Notes under the pieces: model-generated
What the model saw: only the letters and a program-made list of their open reading frames with translations
Database searches by the model: none
Told to the model about the DNA's origin: nothing
Part shown: positions 27,254-36,362 of the stretch, one piece after another
Layout of the letters: the number at the start of each line of letters is the position of its first letter
Numbering within the stretch: position 1 is the first letter of the stretch
Position numbers and translations under genes: made by a program
Assembly (NCBI RefSeq): GCF_004146235.1
Contig: NZ_SELO01000002.1
Coordinates: 346,672-410,671, forward strand
Source: Tropicimonas sp. IMCC6043
Lineage (GTDB): Bacteria > Pseudomonadota > Alphaproteobacteria > Rhodobacterales > Rhodobacteraceae
Length of the DNA stretch: 64,000 nucleotides
Direction: 5' to 3'

Positions 27254-27766
27254 ATGACTCGCTATGTCGCGCTGCTTCGGGCGGTGAATGTCGGCGGCAC
27301 AGGCAAGCTGCCGATGGCGGCGTTGGTGCGCCTTTGCGAAGCCGCCGGCTTCGCGACGGTGCGGAGCTATGTCGCGAGCGGCAACGTGCTCTTCGAGAGC
27401 GACCAGCCGGACCAAGCTGTTCAGGCCGCGCTCGAAGCGCAACTGGAAGGATATGCCGGCCGGAAAATCGGCGTTCTGCTCCGCGATTCGGAGGAGATGG
27501 CGAAAATTTGCGCCGCCAATCCCTTCGCCGGCCGGGACCCGAAATTCACTCATGCCATCTTCCTCGATGCCGCAGTGCCGCCCGATGCGCTCGCGAACGC
27601 GCGCGGCCGCGCGGATGAGGCGCTGGCGCTCGGGCGGCGCGAGATCTACGTGCATTACCCCTCGGGTTCGGGCCGCTCCAAGCTGCGTATCCCGGAGGCA
27701 GCAGGCGGAACGGCGCGCAATATGAACACGGTGGCGAAACTGGCCGAAATGCTGAAGGGCAGCTGA
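27254..27766 (+). CDS. DUF1697 family protein
   Basis: A 170-residue cytosolic protein beginning [15 protein letters not shown], the family signature, followed by [20 protein letters not shown] and [13 protein letters not shown] strong AAGGAGG precedes ATG 27254. DUF1697 proteins are widespread with no established function; nothing nearby explains it. It lies between the divergent MFS gene and gatC. Confidence 0.9.
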   Translation: MTRYVALLRAVNVGGTGKLPMAALVRLCEAAGFATVRSYVASGNVLFESDQPDQAVQAALEAQLEGYAGRKIGVLLRDSEEMAKICAANPFAGRDPKFTHAIFLDAAVPPDALANARGRADEALALGRREIYVHYPSGSGRSKLRIPEAAGGTARNMNTVAKLAEMLKGS

Positions 27767-27840
27767 GCGGGCGACCCGCTTGCGGCCCGCGCGGTGCGAA
27801 GCTAAACCCCAACCGATCACAGCCCGACCCCGGAGGCCCC

Positions 27841-28128
27841 ATGTCGATCGACACAGACACAGCGCGCCGCGTCGCCAAGCTCGCCCGCATCAAGGTCGAG
27901 GACGACGCCCTGCCCGCCCTTGCCGGCGAGTTCAACGCCATCCTCGGCTTCATCGAGCAATTGAACGAGGTGGATGTGGAGGGCGTCGAGCCGATGACCT
28001 CGGTGTCGCCGATGCGCCTCAAGCGCCGCGAGGACGTGGTGACCGACGGCGGATACCAGAAGAAGGTGCTCGCCAACGCCCCTGACGCCCGCGAGGGCTT
28101 CTTTGCCGTTCCGAAGGTGGTCGAGTGA
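27841..28128 (+). CDS. gatC: Asp-tRNA(Asn)/Glu-tRNA(Gln) amidotransferase subunit C
   Basis: The 95-residue GatC holds subunits A and B together in the tRNA-dependent amidotransferase. It shows the family features [18 protein letters not shown] and the loop [16 protein letters not shown]. Its stop overlaps the gatA start (TGATG). No gatB follows; that subunit must be encoded elsewhere. Confidence 0.95.
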   Translation: MSIDTDTARRVAKLARIKVEDDALPALAGEFNAILGFIEQLNEVDVEGVEPMTSVSPMRLKRREDVVTDGGYQKKVLANAPDAREGFFAVPKVVE

Positions 28129-29615
28129 TGTCCGAACTGAGCCAGATGACCATTGCCGGCGCCCGCGACGCATTGCGCGCCGGCGAGGTGACCTCCGCCG
28201 AACTGACCCGGGCCTGCCTCGACGAGATCGAGAAGGCCGACGCGCTCAACGCCTTCGTGCACAAGACGCCCGAGATCGCGCTCGAACAGGCCGCGGCCGC
28301 GGATGCCCGCATCCAGGGCGGTGCGGAGAACCCGATGTGCGGCATCCCGCTCGGGATAAAGGACCTGTTCTGCACGCAGGGCGTGCCAAGCCAGGCCGCT
28401 TCGAACATCCTCGAAGGATTCCGGCCGGAATACGAATCCACCGTCACGACTCAACTCTGGCAGGCCGGTGCGGTCATGCTCGGCAAACTCAACATGGACG
28501 AGTTCGCCATGGGCTCGTCGAACGAGACCTCCTGCTACGGCAACGCTGTGAACCCGTGGCGGCGCGGCAATGACGAGACGGCGCTAACGCCCGGCGGCTC
28601 CTCGGGCGGCTCGGCCGCCGCGGTCGCGGCCGATCTCTGCCTCGCGGCCACCGGCACCGACACCGGCGGCTCGATCCGCCAGCCAGCCGCCTTCACCGGC
28701 ATCACCGGGCTGAAGCCGACCTATGGCCGGGTCTCCCGCTGGGGCATCGTCGCCTTCGCCTCCTCGCTCGATCAGGCCGGTCCGATGACCAAGACCGTCC
28801 GCGACGCCGCGATCATGCTCGGCGCGATGGCCGGGCACGACCCGAAGGATTCCACCTCCGCCGACCTTGCCGTTCCGGATTTCGAGGCGGCTATCACCGG
28901 CGACATCCGTGGCAAGAAGATCGGCATTCCCAAGGAATACAGGATGGATGGGATGCCGGCCGAGATCGGCAAGCTCTGGGAGGACGGCGCGGCGATGCTA
29001 CGCGATGCCGGCGCCGAGATCGTCGACATCTCGCTGCCACACACGAAATACGCCCTGCCCGCCTATTACGTGATCGCCCCCGCCGAGGCCTCGTCCAACC
29101 TCGCCCGTTATGACGGCGTCCGCTTCGGCCACCGCGCCAAGCTCTCGCAGGGAGACGGCATCACGGAGATGTACGAGAAGACCCGCGCCGAGGGTTTCGG
29201 CGACGAGGTCAAGCGCCGCGTGATGATCGGCACCTACGTGCTCTCGGCCGGCTTCTACGACGCCTATTACAACCGCGCCCGCCGCGTGCGCGCGCTGATC
29301 AAGCGCGATTTCGACGAGGCCTATGCCGCCGGCGTCGACGCGATCCTGACGCCGGCCACCCCGTCGGCCGCCTTCGGCCTCGGGGAGATGGCCGAGGCGG
29401 ACCCGGTCCAGATGTATCTCAACGACGTCTTCACAGTGACGGTGAACCTCGCCGGCCTGCCGGGCATCTCGGTCCCCGCCGGGCGCGATACACAGGGGCT
29501 TCCGCTCGGGCTGCAACTCATCGGCCGGCCATGGGAAGAGGGCGACCTGCTCAATATCGCGGCCTCGTTGGAAGCGGCGGCCGGATTTGTGGCCAAACCC
29601 GCGCGTTGGTGGTAA
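28128..29615 (+). CDS. gatA: Asp-tRNA(Asn)/Glu-tRNA(Gln) amidotransferase subunit A
   Basis: The 495-residue glutaminase subunit releases ammonia that converts misacylated Glu-tRNA(Gln) or Asp-tRNA(Asn). The amidase-signature triad is visible: lysine in [10 protein letters not shown] (about 77), serine in [15 protein letters not shown] (about 153), and the nucleophile serine in [11 protein letters not shown] (about 178). ATG 28128 is preferred over GTG 28125 because it shares a base with the gatC stop. Length and motifs are normal. Confidence 0.97.
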   Translation: MSELSQMTIAGARDALRAGEVTSAELTRACLDEIEKADALNAFVHKTPEIALEQAAAADARIQGGAENPMCGIPLGIKDLFCTQGVPSQAASNILEGFRPEYESTVTTQLWQAGAVMLGKLNMDEFAMGSSNETSCYGNAVNPWRRGNDETALTPGGSSGGSAAAVAADLCLAATGTDTGGSIRQPAAFTGITGLKPTYGRVSRWGIVAFASSLDQAGPMTKTVRDAAIMLGAMAGHDPKDSTSADLAVPDFEAAITGDIRGKKIGIPKEYRMDGMPAEIGKLWEDGAAMLRDAGAEIVDISLPHTKYALPAYYVIAPAEASSNLARYDGVRFGHRAKLSQGDGITEMYEKTRAEGFGDEVKRRVMIGTYVLSAGFYDAYYNRARRVRALIKRDFDEAYAAGVDAILTPATPSAAFGLGEMAEADPVQMYLNDVFTVTVNLAGLPGISVPAGRDTQGLPLGLQLIGRPWEEGDLLNIAASLEAAAGFVAKPARWW

Positions 29616-29658
29616 TCTGGCGGCAAAACAAGCCGAACGAGACCGAGCAGGTGCCCCG

Positions 29659-30327
29659 ATGAATCGACCCTCCCTTGCGGTGGCCTGCGTGCTGGCGCTG
29701 GCCGCCTGTGCGCCCGAAATCCCTGACAGCGCCGCGGGCGTGGGGTTTGGCAGCTATGACAGCTACGCCTCCGAGCGCTATGCCCGCGAGCGCGCGGCGC
29801 GGAACGCACAGCTCACCTCGTCGATCCCGACCGCCCCGCCGGAAGAGACCGGCGCCCCGTCACCCCGCCCCATCGCCGGCCCGCCGCTGAGTGCGATCGC
29901 AGCGCCAACGGCCCCGGTCGTCCCGGCGCCGGCCGCACCACAGGCCGTCAGCGTCCAGGAACTTGCCGCCGCGGGCATCGGCTCCAGCGTGATCACGCCG
30001 GCCACACCCGCGCCTGCCAGCTCGACACCAACGGCCGCGGTGGCGCAAGGCAACGTCCCCGCTCGCCCGGCCGATACCGGCCCGGATATCGTCGCCTACG
30101 CGCTGGCCACATCGCACCCGGTGGGACAGCCAGTCTATCGCCGCACGATGGCCAGCCAAGCGAGGGCGGACCGCCGCTGCGAAGGCTATTCCTCCGGCGA
30201 CATGGCCCAACTCGCCTTCCTGGAGGCCGGCGGCCCGGAACGCGACCGGCACGGCATCGACCCGGACGGCGACGGATATGCCTGCGCCTGGGACCCGGGG
30301 CTTTACCGGCGCGCGGTCGGGCGGTAG
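29659..30327 (+). CDS. lipoprotein with Excalibur-like Ca-binding C terminus
   Basis: The 222-residue protein has a lipoprotein signal with lipobox LAAC (cysteine 17), a long low-complexity Pro/Ala/Thr region (about 50-145), and a C-terminal domain with paired cysteines. That domain includes RRCEGYSSGDMAQLAFLEAG and GIDPDGDGYACAWDP, the latter matching the DxDxDG...C signature of Excalibur calcium-binding domains. It is probably anchored in the outer membrane or periplasm. ATG 29659 is chosen because it alone gives a lipoprotein signal. The next lipoprotein gene follows 59 bp later. Confidence 0.75.
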   Translation: MNRPSLAVACVLALAACAPEIPDSAAGVGFGSYDSYASERYARERAARNAQLTSSIPTAPPEETGAPSPRPIAGPPLSAIAAPTAPVVPAPAAPQAVSVQELAAAGIGSSVITPATPAPASSTPTAAVAQGNVPARPADTGPDIVAYALATSHPVGQPVYRRTMASQARADRRCEGYSSGDMAQLAFLEAGGPERDRHGIDPDGDGYACAWDPGLYRRAVGR

Positions 30328-30386
30328 AGCTTTTCCGGACGGGGCGCTCTTGGCTGTGTCCCGATCCCGTAACCCAGGAGGACGCC

Positions 30387-30599
30387 ATGTCGGCACCCAC
30401 GACGACCCGCGCATTTGCGCTGCCGGGAACAGCGCTCATTCTTCTCTTGGCGCTCTCCGCCTGTCAGGCCACCTCGCCGGAGCTCGAGTCCATGTCGCCC
30501 GAGGCGGCTGGCGAGACACTCGGCGATGTGGACGCAATGAGCGCCTCCGAGGACGTGCCGTCCGAACTCTCCGACGCCACCGGCGAGATGGAAATGTGA
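30387..30599 (+). CDS. small lipoprotein (70 aa)
   Basis: A 70-residue protein with a hydrophobic leader (PGTALILLLALSAC) and lipobox LSAC at cysteine 26; the mature part is about 45 acidic, disordered residues (PELESMSPEAAGETLGDVD). CAGGAGG precedes ATG 30387. No family is recognised. It lies between the Excalibur-like lipoprotein and the AmpD-like amidase on the same strand. Confidence 0.65.
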   Translation: MSAPTTTRAFALPGTALILLLALSACQATSPELESMSPEAAGETLGDVDAMSASEDVPSELSDATGEMEM

Positions 30600-30626
30600 C
30601 GTGACGGCTTCCATCACGACCGTGTC

Positions 30627-31346
30627 GTGACCGGGATCGCCTGGCACGGATCGCCGAATTTCGGCCCGCGCCGCAGTGGGGCCGTGCCGGATCTGATCGT
30701 GCTGCATTACACCGCGATGACCAGCGCAGAGGCGGCGCTGCAGCGCATGTGTGATCCCGGAATCGAGGTCTCGGCGCATTACCTGCTCGGCCGCGACGGG
30801 CGGTGCTGGCAGCTGGTCGATGAGGAGATGCGCGCCTGGCATGCCGGTGCCGGAAGCTGGGGCGGCCGCGGCGACGTGAACAGCCACTCCATCGGCATCG
30901 AACTCGACAATGACGGCGCCAGCCCCTTCCCCGCGCCGCTCATGGACCGGCTGGAGACACTGCTCGCCGACATCCTCGCGCGTCACGCGATCCCCCCTGC
31001 CCGCGTCATCGGCCATTCGGACATGGCCCCCGACCGCAAGATCGACCCTGGACGGCGTTTCGACTGGACACGCCTCGCCCGCCGCGGCCTCGCTTGCTGG
31101 CCCGACGCCGGCGCCGACGACGCGGCTGGTGCCGCCCCCAAGGCATCCACCCAGCTCGAGGCAGGGTTCCGGGATGCCGCCACGCAAATCGGCTATCCCG
31201 GCGACACGGATATCACGCCGCTCCTCGACGCCTTCCGCGCGCGCTTCTGGCAGCAGGCGCGCGGACCACTCACACCCGCCGATATCGCAAGGGCAGAGCA
31301 AGTCGCCCGCCTTTGTCCCGTTGACCCCGGGGCTTCGGCCGCATAA
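30627..31346 (+). CDS. N-acetylmuramoyl-L-alanine amidase, AmpD-like
   Basis: A 239-residue Amidase_2 domain protein. LIVLHYTAM gives the first zinc histidine, EVSAHYLLGRDG the neighbouring His, SHSIGIELDNDG the catalytic Glu and VIGHSDMAPDRKIDPGRRFDW the second zinc ligand pair and DP signature. No signal peptide is visible, so it is probably a cytosolic recycling amidase acting on anhydro-muropeptides. The start is GTG 30627 with a weak ribosome binding site. Its last codons overlap the predicted rnpB promoter. Confidence 0.88.
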   Translation: MTGIAWHGSPNFGPRRSGAVPDLIVLHYTAMTSAEAALQRMCDPGIEVSAHYLLGRDGRCWQLVDEEMRAWHAGAGSWGGRGDVNSHSIGIELDNDGASPFPAPLMDRLETLLADILARHAIPPARVIGHSDMAPDRKIDPGRRFDWTRLARRGLACWPDAGADDAAGAAPKASTQLEAGFRDAATQIGYPGDTDITPLLDAFRARFWQQARGPLTPADIARAEQVARLCPVDPGASAA

Positions 31347-31347
31347 G
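31321..31347 (+). promoter_or_regulatory. probable rnpB promoter inside the amidase 3' end
   Basis: TTGACC at 31321-31326 and CATAAG at 31342-31347 are separated by 15 bases, and the RNase P RNA begins nine bases after the second box. The -10 box overlaps the amidase TAA stop (31344-31346). The spacer is shorter than the usual 17, so this is a prediction. Confidence 0.5.
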
Positions 31348-31355
31348 TCCCTCTG

Positions 31356-31726
31356 GCGCGGATGGCCGGATGGCCGCGGGGGCGACCCCGAGGAAAGTCC
31401 GGACTCCCTGAAGCAACGGTGCCGGGTAACGCCCGGGCGGGGAAACCCGACGGAAAGCGCCACAGAGAACAGACCGCCGCGCTCGCGCGGCAAGGGTGAA
31501 ACGGTGGGGTAAGAGCCCACCGCGGGGCCGGCAACGGCCGCGGCACGGCAAGCCCCACCGGGAGCAATGCCAGATAGGACCTCCGCGGGGCGCGTCCCCA
31601 GGGCCGCTTCAGCCCCAGGCAGGTCGGGTAGGCAGCTTGAGCGCACCGGCAACGGTGCGTCGAGAGGAATGGTCATCGACGGGGCGCGAGCCCCCGAACA
31701 GAATCCGGCTTACAGGCCATCCGCGC
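31356..31726 (+). ncRNA. rnpB: RNase P RNA, bacterial type A
   Basis: The catalytic RNA that matures tRNA 5' ends. The ends pair perfectly as helix P1 (GCGCGGATGGCC at 31356 with GGCCATCCGCGC ending at 31726). The 5' part carries GAGGAAAGTCCGGACTCC and the 3' part ACAGAATCCGGCTTACAGGCC, both hallmark core sequences. The length of about 371 nt fits alphaproteobacteria. The mature ends may differ by a base or two. Confidence 0.96.
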
Positions 31727-31813
31727 ATATTTTCCGCCTCCCCAGGATTTTTTCGGTTCGCGACGCATCCGGTGCTAGACTGCCGCAACGTGTCTGTCAG
31801 GGAGGATAGCGAG

Positions 31814-32524
31814 ATGAGTTTTCTGAAAGCGCTCATGGCCGTGGGCGCCGGCTTCGCCGCCGCAAGGGGCATGGACCAGTATCGCAAGATGGGCGGCATG
31901 GCCGGCCTGCAGGACATGCTGCAAGGCGCGGGTGACAGCCCGACCGCGGAGCATCTCGGCGCGCTCGCCGACAAGTTCGGCCTGCCCGGCGGCTCCGCGA
32001 AGGTCAAGGAGTTGATGGGGCAGATGGGGACCGGGACGGCCAGTGTCGCGGGCGCCAGCGCCGCCGGGCTCGGCAGCCTGATGACGACGTTGCAGGGTGC
32101 GGCAACCGCCGGCTCGAAGCACTCGGCCGACATGATCTCCTCGATATTCGGCGGAACGCCTGTGAATGACGTCATGGAGCGCCAGGCCAAGCTGATGATC
32201 CGCGCGATGATCCAGGCCGCCAAGGCCGATGGCGAGATCGACCCGCAGGAACAGGCTGCGATCCTCGAGCAGCTTTCCGAGGTCACCGAGGAGGAGCGCG
32301 CATTCATCCAGGCGGAACTCGCCAAGCCCATCGACATCGCCGGGCTCGCCGAGGACACCTCAGAGGCCGCGCGCGAACAGGTCTACGCCGCCTCGCTCAG
32401 CGCGATCCGGCTCGATCACGCCGCAGAAGCCGAGTACCTTCGCCAACTCGCGATCGCACTCCAGCTCAGCGACGCGCTGCGCGACCGCATCCATGCCTCG
32501 CTCGGTGTTCCTCCCATGAGCTGA
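31814..32524 (+). CDS. TerB-like (DUF533/YebE-type) protein
   Basis: A 236-residue protein. The N-terminal third is Gly/Ala/Met-rich with a short hydrophobic start (FLKALMAVGAGFAAARGM), and the C-terminal half is an all-helical TerB-like domain (MIRAMIQAAKADGEIDPQEQ, LAEDTSEAAREQVYAASL). ADGEIDPQE is the acidic, possibly metal-binding loop of the family. GGAGGA precedes ATG 31814. YebE/TerB-type proteins are linked to envelope stress and tellurite resistance in other bacteria, but the role here is unknown. Confidence 0.82.
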   Translation: MSFLKALMAVGAGFAAARGMDQYRKMGGMAGLQDMLQGAGDSPTAEHLGALADKFGLPGGSAKVKELMGQMGTGTASVAGASAAGLGSLMTTLQGAATAGSKHSADMISSIFGGTPVNDVMERQAKLMIRAMIQAAKADGEIDPQEQAAILEQLSEVTEEERAFIQAELAKPIDIAGLAEDTSEAAREQVYAASLSAIRLDHAAEAEYLRQLAIALQLSDALRDRIHASLGVPPMS

Positions 32525-32622
32525 GCCGCGCCGGCAGGGAATGGGGTTGACTCCCCGGCCGTCTGGCGTAAGAAGCGGGCTTCAGATTTCACGGGCCACG
32601 AGTCCGTTGCAGGAGACAGACC

Positions 32623-32790
32623 ATGGCAAAACCGACGACGATCAAGATCCGGCTCAACTCCACCGCCGGCACGGGCCACTTCTACGTTACCAAGAAGAAC
32701 GCCCGGACCATGACCGAGAAGATGGTCGTGAAGAAATACGATCCGGTCGCGCGCAAGCATGTCGACTACAAGGAAGGCAAGATCAAGTAA
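32623..32790 (+). CDS. rpmG: 50S ribosomal protein L33
   Basis: A 55-residue ribosomal protein: [33 protein letters not shown] and [18 protein letters not shown] are typical of the cysteine-free L33 form. AGGAGA precedes the ATG. A strong hairpin terminator follows 24 bases after the stop, so it is probably a single-gene transcript. Confidence 0.97.
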   Translation: MAKPTTIKIRLNSTAGTGHFYVTKKNARTMTEKMVVKKYDPVARKHVDYKEGKIK

Positions 32791-32813
32791 GGTCTCGCCG
32801 ATCCGATGTTTTG

Positions 32814-32844
32814 GGGGCTGCGCGGGCGACCGCGCAGCCCCTTT
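32814..32844 (+). terminator. rho-independent terminator of rpmG
   Basis: A perfect 12-bp GC-rich stem (GGGGCTGCGCGG / CCGCGCAGCCCC) with a GCGA tetraloop, followed by TTT. It lies between rpmG and the GNAT gene on the plus strand. Confidence 0.85.
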
Positions 32845-32864
32845 GCCGTCTGCCAGGGTGACCA

Positions 32865-33362
32865 ATGTCCGACGCGCCGCACACATTCCGTGTCCGAACG
32901 GCCACGCCGGCCGACACCGCCGGCGTCGATGCGTTGCTTGCGCGCTCCTATCCCGCACAGCTCAAGGCGGACTACCCTCCATCGGTGATGGTTACCGCCC
33001 TGCCGATCATCTCGCGCGCCCGGCCCGAACTTCTCGCCTGCGGAACCTACTATGTCGCCGAAGCCCCGAGTGGCGGGATCGTCGGCGCCGGTGGCTGGAC
33101 CCCGCGCCCCGGTGAGCGCGGCGCGGCCGACATCCGCCACGTCGTGACCGACCACCGCCATCTTCGACAGGGCATTGGACGGGCGATCTTCCAAACCATC
33201 TTCTCCGAATCCGCCGCCGCCGGGATTGCTGCCTTCGACTGCCTCTCGACCCTGACAGCCGTGCCGTTTTACAGTGCAATGGGGTTTCTGGAGTTGGGCC
33301 CCGTCACAATACGGTTGAGGCAGGGAATCGACTTTCCGGCGGTACGGATGCGCCGGTCCTAG
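32865..33362 (+). CDS. GNAT family N-acetyltransferase
   Basis: A 165-residue acetyl-CoA-dependent transferase. VRTATPADTAGVDALLARSY opens the fold, IRHVVTDHRHLRQGIGRAIF is the acetyl-CoA-binding motif A (RQGIGRA), and AVPFYSAMGFLELG the typical C-terminal strand. The substrate cannot be inferred. It begins 20 bases after the rpmG terminator hairpin and ends about 134 bp before the RimB-like gene. Confidence 0.88.
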   Translation: MSDAPHTFRVRTATPADTAGVDALLARSYPAQLKADYPPSVMVTALPIISRARPELLACGTYYVAEAPSGGIVGAGGWTPRPGERGAADIRHVVTDHRHLRQGIGRAIFQTIFSESAAAGIAAFDCLSTLTAVPFYSAMGFLELGPVTIRLRQGIDFPAVRMRRS

Positions 33363-33496
33363 ACGCGGGCGTTCGTGCGGGCACCAGTCGACCGGCGCAC
33401 AGATACTCCTTGTCTTCCGCCCTGCTCTTGTCCCATTCAGACAAGACACAATGGACCATAGGCGAACCCCTTCGCCATTGAGAGAGCCCGCCCCGG

Positions 33497-34015
33497 ATGC
33501 CGTCCGACCGCGACACAGCCCTGCCCCGCAAGACCCGGCGCAAACGGCCCGCCAAGCCGCCGCTCACCATCGGCTGGCGCGAAGTCGTCTCGCTGCCCGA
33601 GCTGGGCTTGCTGGATTTTGCCGCCAAGATCGACACCGGCGCGCGGACCACCGCGCTCCATGCCACCGAGATCACCGCATACCGGCAGGACGACGGTGAG
33701 CTCTGGGTGCAGTTCCGCCCGCCCGACCTGAAGCACCCCGCCCCTGATCTCTGCCACGCCCGGGTTTCCGACCGACGCGGGGTCAAGAACAGCGGCGGCA
33801 GTGTCGAGGAACGGCTCTTCATCCGCAGTCGCCTCATGATTGAGAAACGCAGTTTCCTCGTCGAGATCTCGCTGACCGACCGGGGCGAGTTGCGTTATCC
33901 GATGATCATCGGCCGAAACGCCCTTCGGGGCCACCGCCTCGTCGTGGATTGCGGCCATTCCTGGCTGACCCGGCCCGGCGTCTCCAGCAGAACCCAGAAG
34001 GATCCAGCGAAATGA
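33497..34015 (+). CDS. retropepsin-like protease domain protein (Zn_protease/RimB family)
   Basis: The 172-residue protein belongs to the family annotated as ATP-dependent zinc protease (PF05618), whose fold is retropepsin-like. [16 protein letters not shown] carries the D-T-G-A active-site loop; [12 protein letters not shown] and [12 protein letters not shown] complete the domain. The N terminus is basic ([11 protein letters not shown]). Its stop overlaps the rimK ATG (ATGA), and in pseudomonads the homologue RimB acts with the glutamate ligase RimK. Proteolytic removal or control of RimK-added tails is therefore the best guess. Confidence 0.85.
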   Translation: MPSDRDTALPRKTRRKRPAKPPLTIGWREVVSLPELGLLDFAAKIDTGARTTALHATEITAYRQDDGELWVQFRPPDLKHPAPDLCHARVSDRRGVKNSGGSVEERLFIRSRLMIEKRSFLVEISLTDRGELRYPMIIGRNALRGHRLVVDCGHSWLTRPGVSSRTQKDPAK

Positions 34016-34917
34016 AGATCGCCATGCTCGCCCGCAATCCCAATCTCTATTCGCACAAGCGCCTGAAGGAGGCCGCCGAAGAGCGCGGGCATGAGCTGAC
34101 CATCATCAACACCACGCGCTGCTACATCAATATCGCCTCCCGCCGGCCGGAGATCTGGTATGACGGTGAGAAGCTGCCGACCTACGACGCCGTGATCCCG
34201 CGGATCGGTGCCTCTGTCACGTTCTACGGCATGGCGGTGGTGCGCCAGTTCGAGATGATGGGCGTCTACTGCCTCAACGAGAGTGTTGCCATCGGGCGTT
34301 CGCGCGACAAGCTGCGCTCGATGCAGCTGATGGCGCGCGATGGCATCGGCCTGCCGGTCACCACGTTCGCCTATGACTCGAAACAGACCGCCGAGGTGGT
34401 CAAGTTGGCCGGCGGCGCGCCCCTTGTCATCAAGCTCCTGGAAGGCACACAGGGTGTGGGCGTGATCCTCGCCGATACCGACCGCTCGGCGAAATCGATC
34501 ATCGAGGCCTTCCGCGGCGCCAACATCAACATCATGGCGCAGGAATTCATCAAGGAAGCGGGCGGCTCCGACATCCGCGCCTTCGTCGTCGGCGGAAAGG
34601 TCGTGGCGACGATGATGCGGCAAGGGGAAGAGGGCGAGTTCCGTTCCAACCTGCACCGCGGCGGCTCCGCTAAGCTCCTGCGGATCTCGCCCGAGGAGCG
34701 CTCCACCGCGATCCGGGCCGCCCGGGCGGTCGGGCTCAATGTCTGCGGCGTCGACATGCTGCGTTCCAACCACGGCCCGGTGGTGATGGAGGTGAACTCC
34801 TCGCCCGGACTCGAGGGGATCGAGACCGCGACCGGCAAGGACGTGGCCGGGACGATCATCGACTATATCGAGAAAAACGCCAAACCGGGACGCTCGAAGA
34901 CCAAGGGTCGCGGCTGA
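34012..34917 (+). CDS. rimK: RimK family alpha-L-glutamate ligase
   Basis: An ATP-grasp enzyme of 301 residues that adds glutamates to the C terminus of ribosomal protein S6 in E. coli. Visible are [20 protein letters not shown] at the start, the ATP-grasp lysine segment [40 protein letters not shown] and [13 protein letters not shown] with the metal-binding acidic residues. It is translationally coupled to the retropepsin-like gene. S6 is the inferred but unproven target here. Confidence 0.92.
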   Translation: MKIAMLARNPNLYSHKRLKEAAEERGHELTIINTTRCYINIASRRPEIWYDGEKLPTYDAVIPRIGASVTFYGMAVVRQFEMMGVYCLNESVAIGRSRDKLRSMQLMARDGIGLPVTTFAYDSKQTAEVVKLAGGAPLVIKLLEGTQGVGVILADTDRSAKSIIEAFRGANINIMAQEFIKEAGGSDIRAFVVGGKVVATMMRQGEEGEFRSNLHRGGSAKLLRISPEERSTAIRAARAVGLNVCGVDMLRSNHGPVVMEVNSSPGLEGIETATGKDVAGTIIDYIEKNAKPGRSKTKGRG

Positions 34918-35065
34918 AGGGAAGCGGCCTCGCCCGGGGCCGTGTTAGCGCCCGTCGGTAACAAGTCTGCAGCGCTGTTTTCCCCCGCTGGCGGGATGTA
35001 GGGATCGCGTCGCTGCGTCCTGCTGCGCGCGAGACCCCGCCTTCTGCAACCGCGTGCGCAAATGC

Positions 35066-35094
35066 AAACGGCCGGACACGAGGTCCGGCCGTTT
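35066..35094. terminator. bidirectional terminator
   Basis: AAACGGCCGGAC and GTCCGGCCGTTT form a perfect 12-bp stem with a 5-nt loop. T-rich DNA follows on the plus strand (CCTTTT) and the stem's own A/T end serves the minus strand. It lies between the convergent rimK (ending 34917) and BI-1 gene (ending 35116). Confidence 0.85.
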
Positions 35095-35115
35095 CCTTTT
35101 CCCATTTGGGAAATC

Positions 35116-35892
35116 TTATTCGCGGTTGCCGAACAAGCTCAGCAACATGATGAACATGTTGATGAAGTCGAGATAGAGGCTCAGCGCCCCCATGATCGCG
35201 GCCTTGCCGAGCCATTCCTGATCGCCGGTGACGGCCATCTGGATGTAGGTGTTCTTGATGGTCTGCGTGTCGTAGGCGGTAAGGCCCGCGAAGATCAGCA
35301 CACCGATCACCGAGATCGCGAAGACCATGGCCGGGGAGGCCAGGAAGATGTTCACGATCGACGCGACGATCAGGCCGATCAGACCCATCATCAGGAAGGT
35401 GCCCCAGCCCGACAGGTCCTTCTTGGTCGTGTAGCCGTAGAGCGACAGGCCCGCGAAGGAGATTGCCGTGATCAGGAAGACCTGGGCGATCGAGGTCGAC
35501 GTGTAGACGAGGAAGATGGAGCTCAGCGACAGGCCCATCACCGCGGCGAATGTGTAGAACATCAACTGCGCGGCCGAGGCCGACATGCGGTTCACCATCG
35601 CGGAGAGGCCGAACACGAAGATCAGCGGCGCGAACATGATCAGCCATTTGAGCGGCGAGGCATAGATCGCGGCACCAAAGCTGGTCAGGTAGGTGTCGGC
35701 ACCAATCTGGTAGGCACTCGGAACCGACGACACCGCCAGCCCGGAGATCGCCCACGCGGCAAGCGCAGTGATCAGCATGCCCACGGACATCGTGCCGTAG
35801 ACCTTGTTCATGTGGGCGCGCAGGCCCTCGTCGATCTGGGCGGCACGGGCGCCGGAAACACCAGCCGTCCGGATCGTGTCGTATTCAGCCAT
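35116..35892 (-). CDS. Bax inhibitor-1/YccA family membrane protein
   Basis: The 258-residue inner-membrane protein has seven hydrophobic segments, from MSVGMLITALAAWAISGLAV near residue 35 to FINMFIMLLSLFGNRE at the end; YDTQTIKN is the conserved acidic motif of the last helices (calcium/pH sensing in TMBIM homologues). The short N terminus is typical of alphaproteobacterial members. Transcription ends at the bidirectional terminator just downstream. The physiological role in bacteria is unclear. Confidence 0.93.
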   Translation of the reverse strand: MAEYDTIRTAGVSGARAAQIDEGLRAHMNKVYGTMSVGMLITALAAWAISGLAVSSVPSAYQIGADTYLTSFGAAIYASPLKWLIMFAPLIFVFGLSAMVNRMSASAAQLMFYTFAAVMGLSLSSIFLVYTSTSIAQVFLITAISFAGLSLYGYTTKKDLSGWGTFLMMGLIGLIVASIVNIFLASPAMVFAISVIGVLIFAGLTAYDTQTIKNTYIQMAVTGDQEWLGKAAIMGALSLYLDFINMFIMLLSLFGNRE

Positions 35893-36021
35893 CGAAAACC
35901 TCCGTTCTTGTTCCCAAAAAACGCCCGCTGGGTCGCAGCGGACGTCTTTGCTGGAAATATCGTGGGCCCGAGGCGCCTTTTCAAGTCTTTCCGCGCTGCT
36001 TTTGCACGGCGACGGAACGAT

Positions 36022-36237
36022 TCAGCCCATCCAGTGATGCGGCACGTCCCAGGCCGGGCGGGAGGCTTCGAGGTCCGCCTCGTCGCGACTGACGCCAATA
36101 TCCCTCAGTGCGCGGTCGTCGAGCTGCGCCAGATCACGGCGCTGCTTGCGAACGGCCAGGACTTCCATGATCCGATGCAAGAGGCCCGGATGGCGCGACG
36201 TCCCGAGGAAATGGGTGTTGGTGCTATGAACGCTCAT
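36022..36237 (-). CDS. DUF1127 (YjiS-like) small protein
   Basis: A 71-residue protein with the DUF1127 core RKQRRDLAQLDDRALRDIGV, preceded by a short leader, and ending DVPHHWMG, a tail typical of rhodobacterial members. Short arginine-rich DUF1127 proteins bind RNA in some alphaproteobacteria (for example CcaF1 of R. sphaeroides) and are often stress-induced. It is divergent from the LysR gene with 125 bp between them, suggesting possible control by that regulator. Confidence 0.9.
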   Translation of the reverse strand: MSVHSTNTHFLGTSRHPGLLHRIMEVLAVRKQRRDLAQLDDRALRDIGVSRDEADLEASRPAWDVPHHWMG

Positions 36238-36362
36238 GACGGTTTCCTTAACAGATTGTGAACGCGGCTTCGCCTGCCATCATTTCTCTTGATCTATATG
36301 GGCGATCGTGTTTGATTTGAAAAACGAATGTTCTTGAAGATATCCATCACGAAAGGTGATGC

